Source: an uncultured Bacteroides sp. (lineage in GTDB: Bacteria > Bacteroidota > Bacteroidia > Bacteroidales > Bacteroidaceae). From it: a stretch of 24,235 bases of DNA. The position numbers were made by a program, and so were the translations under genes. Numbering within the stretch: position 1 is the first letter of the stretch; each line of letters opens with the position of its first letter. Shown here piece by piece: positions 1 to 5,936 of the stretch. Location of the stretch: contig CAUHML010000042.1 of the NCBI GenBank assembly GCA_959606905.1, forward strand, positions 1-24,235. The letters are read 5' to 3'. The notes beneath the pieces are model-generated. The model was not told where the DNA came from. It saw only the letters and a list, made by a program, of their open reading frames with translations, and did not search any database.

Positions 1-77
1 TTGGTTTTAATACGCCTAGTTATTTCACAAAATCATTCAAGAAACTGTTTGGGGTGTTGCCTACACAATATAAATAA
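1..77 (+). CDS. C-terminal tail of an AraC-type regulator, probably an HTCS (partial)
   Basis: An open frame enters from the left edge, with its first full codon at position 3, and ends at the TAA at 75-77. Its 24 visible residues include the motif PSYFTKSFKKLFGVLPTQYK. This is the second helix-turn-helix and C-terminal end of an AraC-family DNA-binding domain, with the usual YF..FKK.FG..P..Y pattern. The complete HTCS at the other end of the window has the equivalent DPLYFSRCFKTHYGVSPSVY. In Bacteroides such a domain next to a PUL is usually the output domain of a hybrid two-component system, but only the tail is visible. It could be a simple AraC regulator. It may control the GH2 gene that follows or an upstream locus. 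Confidence 0.8.
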   Translation, partial: GFNTPSYFTKSFKKLFGVLPTQYK

Positions 78-115
78 GCTTGTAAGAGGCTCTGTCATCG
101 TATCTTGCAACATTT

Positions 116-132
116 GTTTCACATCTTGAAAC
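116..132. promoter_or_regulatory. Small inverted repeat upstream of the first GH2 promoter
   Basis: The sequence reads gtttca-catct-tgaaac, perfect 6-base arms around a 5-base centre. It lies 10 bases upstream of the candidate -33 element at 143-146, where an activator could bind. No second copy was found in the window. An arm this short can arise by chance, so the operator reading is speculative. Confidence 0.2.
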
Positions 133-142
133 GTGGGAGCGG

Positions 143-172
143 TTTGTATCAAGGTGGATTTTCTACATTTGC
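143..172 (+). promoter_or_regulatory. Candidate Bacteroides promoter for the first GH2 gene
   Basis: TACATTTG at 164-171 matches the Bacteroides -7 consensus TAnnTTTG exactly. TTTG at 143-146 is the candidate -33 element, although the 17-base gap is about three bases shorter than at the two better promoters in this window. The predicted transcription start is near 175. That puts the GTG at 133 outside the transcript and supports a translation start at 187 or 199. Confidence 0.5.
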
Positions 173-198
173 TGTTGATAAATCAAATGAATAATACC

Positions 199-3177
199 AT
201 GAACAGACAGAATTTACTTATTTTATTATGTATGCTTTTGCTTTTTCCCGTATCCGGACAGAGCAATAACCGTGAGAAATATAATTTCAACCCTGGATGG
301 TTGCTTTATATCGGAGATACGCCGGGGGCGGAAAGAACGGATTTTTCCGATGAAAACTGGAAAAAAATTACTTTGCCCCGGGCTTTTAATGAAGATGAGG
401 CATTTAAAGTACATATATGGGGAATGACGGATACTATAGCCTGGTATAGAAAACATTTCAGGCTCCCTAAGACTGCAAAAGGGAAGAAGGTCTTTATTGA
501 GTTTGAGGGAGTACGGCAGGCGGCGGATTTCTATTTGAACGGCAAGCATATAGGATTGCATGAAAATGGGGTGATGGCGGTAGGCTTTGATCTGACTCCG
601 TTTCTGAATTTTGGTGGAGAGAATGTGATTGCTCTCCGAACAGACAATGACTGGAGGTATAAGGAGCGTTCGACTGGAAGTTTGTTCCAGTGGAATGATA
701 GAAATTTCAATGCCAATTATGGAGGAGTACCTAAAAATGTATGGTTGCACATTACTGATAAATTATACCAGACCTTGCCTCTATACAGTAATTTACAGAC
801 TACAGGGACTTACATCTATGCATCCGATATTAAGGTAAGGACCCGTGAGGCGGTTGTTCATGCAGAGTCACAGGTGCGGAATGAGTATGGCAAGTCCGTT
901 CATGTGGATTATGAGGTGAGCATTTATGATTATGATGGAAAAAGGGTCAGTACATTCCGGGGACAACCGACGACAGTGCAGTCCGGAGAAACGGTTGTAT
1001 TGAAAGCTTCTGCACCATTAAAAGATCTTCATTTTTGGAGTTGGGGGTACGGCTATTTATATGATGTGAAGACTACCCTGTTGGTAAATGGCCGTCCGGT
1101 GGATGAAGTTGTTACTAGGACAGGTTTCCGCAAGACTCGTTTCGGAGAAGGAAAAGTGTGGCTCAATGACCGTGTGTTGCAGTTGAAGGGATACGCGCAA
1201 CGGTCCAGTAATGAATGGCCGGGAGTAGGAATGTCTGTACCGCCTTGGATGAGTGACTACTCTAACGGATTGATGATTGAGCATAACGCCAATCTTTTTC
1301 GGTGGATGCATGTCACTCCCTGGAAACAGGATGTGGAATCTTGTGACCGTGTGGGGGTGATACAGATGTTGCCTGCAGGTGATGCGGAAAAAGATGTGAC
1401 CGGCAGACGTTGGGAACAACGGAAAGAGTTGATGAGGGATGTTATTATTTATATGCGTAATAATCCAAGTATTTTATTTTATGAATCGGGAAATGAATCA
1501 ATCAGCCGTGAGCACATGGTTGAGATGATTGCCATACGGGACCAGTACGATCCGCATGGAGGAAGGGCGATAGGTTCCCGGGAGATGTTGGACATTCGTG
1601 AGGCTGAGTATGGTGGTGAAATGCTTTATGTGAATAAAAGTGAACATCATCCTATGATTCAGACTGAATATTGTCGTGATGAGGGGCTGCGTAAATATTG
1701 GGATGAATACAGTTATCCGTTTCATAAACAGGGAGATGGCCCTTTGCACAAAGGACAGGACGCCGGAGCATATAATCAGAATCAGGACAGGCTGACTGTG
1801 GAGTTTGTCCGACGGTGGTATGATTTGTGGCGTGAGCGTCCCGGAACAGGCCGGCGTGTCAATTCAGGAGGCGCGAAGATTGTGTTTTCCGATACGCAGA
1901 CTTATGGACGTGGTGCCGAGAATTATCGCCGGAGCGGTGTGGTGGATCCGTTGAGAATCCCTAAAGATGGCTTCTTTGCACACAAGGTAATGTGGGACGG
2001 ATGGGTGGATGTGGAAAACTATCATACTCATATTATTGGTCATTGGAATTATACTCCGGATGTGAGAAAACCTGTTTATGTGGTTTCATCGGGAGATGCA
2101 GTGGAACTGTTTGTAAATGGAAAATCCAAAGGTTTCGGCAGACAGGATTATCGGTTCTTGTTTACTTTTGATTCTGTGCAATGGGAGAAAGGGACGATTG
2201 AAGCCATATCTTACGATGAACAGCATAAAGAACTGAGCCGTCATTCTTTTCAAACCGTTGGAGAGCCTGAACGGTTAAAACTGACCTTGATGCATGGTCC
2301 GCAAGGTGTCTTTGCCGACGGCGCTGATATAGCGATGGTGCAGGTGGAAGTGGTGGATGACAATGGAGAACGATGCCCGTTAGCCAATCATAAGATAAAA
2401 TTTGATTTACAAGGTCCAGCTGAATGGAGAGGAGGAATAGCACAGGCGGCAGATAATTATGTGTTGGCAAAAGAACTTCCTGTGGAATGTGGTATAACAC
2501 GAGTGATGATCCGCTCGACAACGCAACCGGGGAATGTGGTGCTGAAGGTGGCTGCAGAAGGGTTGGCTTCAGAAGAAATAGCTTTCAGTACGCGGCCGGT
2601 AGAAGTTAAAAATGGCTTAAGTACCTTTTTCCCATCTGTTGGGTTGCCTAGCCGTTTTGATCGTGGTGAAACTCCGTCCTCGCCCTCTTATAAAGAGACC
2701 AAAGTTGATGTCAGAGTAGCTGATGTTACAGCCGGAACAAATCAAAGGGATGCAGGGAAAAGTTTTGATGACAACGAATTGAGCGAGTGGAAAAATGATG
2801 GCAGGTTGAACACCGCCTGGATTACATATAAATTGGAAAGGCGTGCGGAAATAGATGATATCTGTATCAAACTGACCGGATGGAGGCAGCGTTCTTATCC
2901 GCTTGAAGTATATGCCGGAGAACACTTGATTTGGAGCGGGAACACGGAGAAAAGTTTGGGATATGTCCATTTGATGATTGACCGTCCGGTACGTTCTGAT
3001 GAGATAACCATCCGTTTGAAGGGGGCTACTCAGGATTCCGATGCATTCGGCCAAATCATAGAAGTTGTGGAACCCAAGGCCGGAGAGCTTGATCTTTTCA
3101 AAGCTGAAGGAGGCAAGAAGGTACACAATGAACTCCGGATAGTTGAGGTGGAATTTTTAGAAACTTTGAATCAGTAA
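199..3177 (+). CDS. Family 2 glycoside hydrolase with C-terminal Ig-like and discoidin-like domains
   Basis: This is a secreted GH2 retaining exo-glycosidase, probably periplasmic. The ATG at 199 gives 992 residues and a good signal peptide (MNRQNLLILLCMLLLFPVSG). An ATG at 187 is equally possible. The frame runs back to a GTG at 133, but that lies upstream of the predicted promoter. Domains in order are a jelly-roll sugar-binding domain (about 30-190), an Ig-like domain (about 195-310), a TIM barrel (about 315-620), two Ig-like modules of the kind found behind atypical GH2 barrels (about 625-785), and a discoidin/CBM32-like sandwich (about 830-955). The catalytic residues visible are the acid/base Glu433 in ESGNES and the nucleophile Glu490 in QTEYC. 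GH2 covers beta-galactosidase, beta-glucuronidase, beta-mannosidase and other activities. The barrel motifs do not match classical LacZ, so specificity is unknown. It is followed after 55 bases by the GH88 gene, probably in one transcript. Confidence 0.88.
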   Translation: MNRQNLLILLCMLLLFPVSGQSNNREKYNFNPGWLLYIGDTPGAERTDFSDENWKKITLPRAFNEDEAFKVHIWGMTDTIAWYRKHFRLPKTAKGKKVFIEFEGVRQAADFYLNGKHIGLHENGVMAVGFDLTPFLNFGGENVIALRTDNDWRYKERSTGSLFQWNDRNFNANYGGVPKNVWLHITDKLYQTLPLYSNLQTTGTYIYASDIKVRTREAVVHAESQVRNEYGKSVHVDYEVSIYDYDGKRVSTFRGQPTTVQSGETVVLKASAPLKDLHFWSWGYGYLYDVKTTLLVNGRPVDEVVTRTGFRKTRFGEGKVWLNDRVLQLKGYAQRSSNEWPGVGMSVPPWMSDYSNGLMIEHNANLFRWMHVTPWKQDVESCDRVGVIQMLPAGDAEKDVTGRRWEQRKELMRDVIIYMRNNPSILFYESGNESISREHMVEMIAIRDQYDPHGGRAIGSREMLDIREAEYGGEMLYVNKSEHHPMIQTEYCRDEGLRKYWDEYSYPFHKQGDGPLHKGQDAGAYNQNQDRLTVEFVRRWYDLWRERPGTGRRVNSGGAKIVFSDTQTYGRGAENYRRSGVVDPLRIPKDGFFAHKVMWDGWVDVENYHTHIIGHWNYTPDVRKPVYVVSSGDAVELFVNGKSKGFGRQDYRFLFTFDSVQWEKGTIEAISYDEQHKELSRHSFQTVGEPERLKLTLMHGPQGVFADGADIAMVQVEVVDDNGERCPLANHKIKFDLQGPAEWRGGIAQAADNYVLAKELPVECGITRVMIRSTTQPGNVVLKVAAEGLASEEIAFSTRPVEVKNGLSTFFPSVGLPSRFDRGETPSSPSYKETKVDVRVADVTAGTNQRDAGKSFDDNELSEWKNDGRLNTAWITYKLERRAEIDDICIKLTGWRQRSYPLEVYAGEHLIWSGNTEKSLGYVHLMIDRPVRSDEITIRLKGATQDSDAFGQIIEVVEPKAGELDLFKAEGGKKVHNELRIVEVEFLETLNQ

Positions 3178-3232
3178 TTTCAGAAATTAAGAAAATACGT
3201 CTATATTTACATCAATTATAAAATATCTTTTT

Positions 3233-4423
3233 ATGAAAAATATATTCATAGGGTTGATAGCTGTTTGGGGGCTTTTTCTCGTTTCATGTGAAACAAGGGA
3301 GCCCATGGTTGAAGTAATAGAAAGAGGGCTGGAGGTTTCCAAACGGCAAGCTGTCTTTTTAGCGAAGGAAGTGGAAAATCAGGAAGGAAGGCTTCCACGG
3401 ACTTATGAGGGTGGTGAGTTGAAAACATCTGATTACCGGGCATGGATTTCCGGCTTTTTCCCGGGAGTGTTATGGTATTTGTATGAGAATACGCCTACGG
3501 ATGAACTGAAAAGATATGCGGAACTATATACAGAACGGGTGGAGTCTGCCAAGGATATGACCACCACCCATGATTTAGGATTTATGTTATATTGTAGCTT
3601 CGGAAACGGATATCGGTTGGCAAAGAATCCTCATTATTTAGAGGTGATGACTGTAGGAGCGGAATCCTTGGCAACTCGTTATGATGAGCGGGTAAAAGCT
3701 ATCAAATCGTGGAATTCAAATGAAAAATGGCAGTTTCCCGTCATTATTGATAATATGATGAATCTGGAATTTTTGTTTTTTCTTGCTAAGACAACGGGGG
3801 AAAAACGTTTGATGAATATGGCTGACAGTCATGCACAGACTACTCTTCGACATCATTTTAGAGATGATTATAGTTGTTATCATGTAGTTTCTTATGATAC
3901 GCTTTCCGGACAACCACATTTTAAAGGTACTCATCAGGGGTACGCCGACAATTCGGCATGGGCCAGAGGACAGGCATGGGCACTGTATGGCTATACCATG
4001 ATGTACAGGGAGACCGGAAAGACCGAATATTTGGAACAGGCGCGGAAAGTAGCTTCTTATATTAAGAATCATCCCAATTTGCCGGACGATAAAATACCTT
4101 ATTGGGATTTTGACGCACCGGATATTCCTGCTGCTCCCCGGGATGCATCCGCCGCTGCTGTTATGGCATCGGGACTTATTGAACTGAGTCAGCTGGATAA
4201 AAGTAAGGAAGGAGCGGATTGGCTGGAGCTGGCAGAAATGCAGATTCGTTCTTTGTCCTCTCCGGAGTACCTTGCCGAACCGGAAACCAACGGAGGTTTT
4301 ATCTTGAAGCATAGTGTGGGAAATTATAATAAAAATTCGGAAGTAGATGTTCCCCTGTCTTATGCGGATTATTATTATGTTGAGGCTTTGTTACGCTTAA
4401 AAAAATTACAGAATGAGAACTAG
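3233..4423 (+). CDS. GH88-type unsaturated uronide hydrolase, lipoprotein
   Basis: This 396-residue protein begins with a lipoprotein signal whose lipobox is LVSC, with the modified Cys at 19, so it is anchored in the outer membrane. The rest is an (alpha/alpha)6-barrel protein of the unsaturated glucuronyl hydrolase type. These enzymes hydrate the 4,5-double bond of the uronic acid left at the non-reducing end by polysaccharide lyases, which releases it from the oligosaccharide. Family motifs seen are TTHDLGFMLY (Asp114), IIDNMMNLEFLF (Asp173), HQGYADNSAWARGQAWALYG and the C-terminal DVPLSYADYYYVEALLR. The two Asp residues, 59 apart, correspond to the catalytic pair of Bacillus GL1 UGL, which from memory are Asp88 and Asp149. 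This supports GH88 over GH105. Its last 11 bases overlap the next gene, which suggests translational coupling. The parent glycan (glucuronic or galacturonic) cannot be decided. No lyase gene lies in the window. Confidence 0.88.
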   Translation: MKNIFIGLIAVWGLFLVSCETREPMVEVIERGLEVSKRQAVFLAKEVENQEGRLPRTYEGGELKTSDYRAWISGFFPGVLWYLYENTPTDELKRYAELYTERVESAKDMTTTHDLGFMLYCSFGNGYRLAKNPHYLEVMTVGAESLATRYDERVKAIKSWNSNEKWQFPVIIDNMMNLEFLFFLAKTTGEKRLMNMADSHAQTTLRHHFRDDYSCYHVVSYDTLSGQPHFKGTHQGYADNSAWARGQAWALYGYTMMYRETGKTEYLEQARKVASYIKNHPNLPDDKIPYWDFDAPDIPAAPRDASAAAVMASGLIELSQLDKSKEGADWLELAEMQIRSLSSPEYLAEPETNGGFILKHSVGNYNKNSEVDVPLSYADYYYVEALLRLKKLQNEN

Positions 4424-5642
4424 GAATTGTTTGTTAATCGCTTTTTGTTTTATTATCTTGTGTGGAAAACTGTATGCCCAGCCCACAGGTAGTGAGGACC
4501 GTATGTACTGGGTGCAGACTTTAACAAGGATTGCTGATCCTGTGTTGGTCAATCTCAGTCAGGGCACGTTGAAAAAGAATATGCCGTTTGAGTCACTGTC
4601 TGATGAACCTTTACGTAGAAGTGTTTCCTATCTGGAAGCGGTAGGAAGAACCGTTTGCGGTATTGCTCCTTGGCTGGAACTGGGACCTGATGATACTCAG
4701 GAAGGAAAGTTAAGAGAAAGGTATATTCAACTGGTGGTTAAAGGACTGAAACAGACTGTCGATCCGCAATCAGCTGATTATTTGATGTTTGATAACCGTC
4801 ATTCCCAGCCCTTGGTAGATGCGGCTTTTCTTGTACAAGGTTTGTTGAGAGCTCCCAGACAACTTTGGGGAAATCTGGATGTGGATATTCAAAAAAAACT
4901 GGTGTATGAGTTGAAAAGAACGCGTGGCATAAAGCCTAATGAGAGTAATTGGTTGCTTTTCGCTTCGATGGTAGAAGCGGCCTTGTTGGAATTTACGGGG
5001 GAATATGATAGTCAGAGATTATATTATGGTGTAAACCGTTTCATTGATGAATGGTATAAAGGAGATGCCTGGTATGGAGATGGGGCAGAATTGCATCTGG
5101 ATTACTATAACAGTCTGGTCATCCATCCGATGTTGACGGATGTATTGTCTGTCATGAAAAAGCATGGATTGGAACGTGCCGAGTTCTTGGAACGCCAATT
5201 GGTTCGTCAACAACGAATGGCTGCCCAGCTTGAACGGATGATCTCTCCGGAAGCCACTTATCCTGTAGTGGGCCGTTCTATCGTGTATCGTTTTGGCGTT
5301 TTTCATGCGCTTTCTCAAATTGCTTTGTTGGACAAGATTCCTCAGCCTCTTTCCAAAGGACAGATCCGTTCTGCTCTGACAGCTGTTATGCAGAGGCAGA
5401 TATCTATGCCCGGTACTTTTGATGAAAACGGGTGGCTGAAAATTGGCTTTTCAGGCAGTCAGATAAATATGTCCGAACCTTATATAAATACAGGCAGTCT
5501 GTATATGTGTACAGCGGTCTTTTTGCCATTGGGACTTCCGGCAAATCATCCTTTTTGGACTGAGCCTTATAGTGAATGGACTAACCTGAAGGCATGGAAA
5601 GGTGTCGATGTAGGGGCGGATAAGGCTTTGAGAAAAGGGTAG
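4413..5642 (+). CDS. DUF2264 family protein, putative beta-glucuronidase-type (alpha/alpha)6 enzyme
   Basis: This 409-residue protein has a signal peptide ending near LCGKLYAQ and no lipobox, so it is probably periplasmic. It is typical of DUF2264 (Pfam PF10022) over its whole length. Family motifs are EAVGRTVCGIAPWLELGP, the stretch around SNWLLFASMVEAAL, the acidic DAWYGDGAELHLDYYNSLVI, ISPEATYPVVGRSIVYRFG and TGSLYMCTAVFLPLGLP. From memory, DUF2264 overlaps CAZy family GH154, which includes a beta-glucuronidase and shares the GH88/GH105 fold, but I cannot verify this here. The acidic residues in the GDGAELHLDYY segment are plausible active-site residues by conservation only. Its ATG lies inside the end of the GH88 gene, so the two are co-translated and probably act on the same uronic-acid oligosaccharide. 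A repeat region and a strong hairpin follow the stop. Confidence 0.82.
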   Translation: MRTRNCLLIAFCFIILCGKLYAQPTGSEDRMYWVQTLTRIADPVLVNLSQGTLKKNMPFESLSDEPLRRSVSYLEAVGRTVCGIAPWLELGPDDTQEGKLRERYIQLVVKGLKQTVDPQSADYLMFDNRHSQPLVDAAFLVQGLLRAPRQLWGNLDVDIQKKLVYELKRTRGIKPNESNWLLFASMVEAALLEFTGEYDSQRLYYGVNRFIDEWYKGDAWYGDGAELHLDYYNSLVIHPMLTDVLSVMKKHGLERAEFLERQLVRQQRMAAQLERMISPEATYPVVGRSIVYRFGVFHALSQIALLDKIPQPLSKGQIRSALTAVMQRQISMPGTFDENGWLKIGFSGSQINMSEPYINTGSLYMCTAVFLPLGLPANHPFWTEPYSEWTNLKAWKGVDVGADKALRKG

Positions 5643-5658
5643 GTGTCTATGAAAAGAA

Positions 5659-5745
5659 AAGTAACTTAACTTACTTGCCCAAGTAAGTCAACTTAAATGC
5701 CGAAGTAACTTAACTTACTTGGCCTATGAAGATAGCTTACTTTTC
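5659..5745. repeat. Intergenic +/-/+ repeat array with competing hairpins
   Basis: Two identical 19-base direct repeats, aagtaacttaacttacttg, lie at 5659-5677 and 5703-5721 with a period of 44. Between them at 5679-5695 is a diverged copy in reverse orientation (ccaagtaagtcaactta). The central unit can pair perfectly over 9 bases with the first repeat (5669-5677), leaving a 2-base loop. Alternatively it can pair with the second repeat (5706-5722), 15 of 17 positions around a 10-base loop. The two pairings exclude each other. An outer inverted repeat, gaaaagtaa at 5656-5664 and ttacttttc at 5737-5745, encloses most of the array. It starts 16 bases after the DUF2264 stop and ends before the hairpin at 5772. 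It could be a REP-like element, an RNA-processing or attenuation structure, or a small RNA. No family was recognised. Confidence 0.7.
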
Positions 5746-5771
5746 ATTGGCTGGCTTGCCTGATTTTAAAG

Positions 5772-5813
5772 AGCATGGAGATTTTTCCATATTAAAGGAA
5801 AAATCTCCATGCT
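5772..5813 (+). terminator. Perfect 17-bp hairpin ending the GH2-GH88-DUF2264 unit
   Basis: The arms agcatggagatttttcc (5772-5788) and ggaaaaatctccatgct (5797-5813) are exact reverse complements around the 8-base loop atattaaa. A moderately T-rich tail (ttatgtttgt) follows. It lies between the DUF2264 stop and the next promoter at 5841-5873, as expected for a transcription terminator. The T tract is broken, so efficiency is uncertain. The near-symmetric stem could also work on the other strand or stabilise the 3' end of the upstream mRNA. Confidence 0.75.
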
Positions 5814-5827
5814 TTATGTTTGTAAGT

Positions 5828-5844
5828 CAATAGAATAGCTATTG
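5828..5844. promoter_or_regulatory. Inverted repeat overlapping the -33 element of the second GH2
   Basis: The sequence is caatag-aatag-ctattg, 6-base perfect arms around a 5-base centre, and the core aatagctatt is itself palindromic. The right arm contains the ATTG that serves as the -33 element. A protein bound here would cover or contact the promoter. It has the same 6-5-6 geometry as the repeat at 116-132 but a different sequence, so the operator role is only a suggestion. Confidence 0.25.
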
Positions 5845-5873
5845 TGTAATATGGAATCCCCCTCTACTTTTGC
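5841..5873 (+). promoter_or_regulatory. Bacteroides-type promoter for the LacZ-like GH2
   Basis: TACTTTTG at 5865-5872 is an exact TAnnTTTG -7 element. ATTG at 5841-5844 is a near-match to the -33 TTTG, with a 20-base gap that is the expected spacing. Transcription would start near 5876, giving a leader of about 60 bases before the ATG at 5937. It also shows that the TTG at 5898 need not be the translation start. Confidence 0.6.
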
Positions 5874-5936
5874 ATGGAATAAATTGCGGAACTTTAATTG
5901 GCAGATCATAAACAAAACACTAAAATATTATACTTT

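Noticed and set aside
133..198. GTG at 133 as the start of the first GH2 gene
   Set aside because: It lies upstream of the candidate promoter at 143-172 and would add 18-22 residues before a good signal peptide. The ATGs at 187 and 199 fit better.
226..750. Long minus-strand open frame inside the first GH2 gene
   Set aside because: It is a shadow of the coding strand, with no recognisable domain and no promoter or neighbour context. The same holds for the other antisense frames, for example 17938-18372 and 3716-4312.
3178..3232. Internal promoter before GH88 (tatattta at about 3202-3209)
   Set aside because: It deviates from TAnnTTTG at the last base and has no -33 partner. The 55-base gap is compatible with a shared transcript.
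3233..4423. GH105 (unsaturated rhamnogalacturonyl hydrolase) assignment
   Set aside because: The two Asp motifs (HDLGF and IIDNMMN) and the HQGYADNSAWARGQAW stretch fit GH88 better. The folds are related, so a profile search would settle it.
5649..5669. Seven-codon frame MKRKVT just after the DUF2264 stop, a possible leader peptide
   Set aside because: It is too short, has no regulatory codon run, and no ribosome-binding or conservation evidence. It overlaps the repeat array by chance.
5898..5936. TTG at 5898 as the start of the LacZ-like GH2
   Set aside because: The ATG at 5937 directly begins a clean signal peptide, whereas the extension adds polar residues in front of it.
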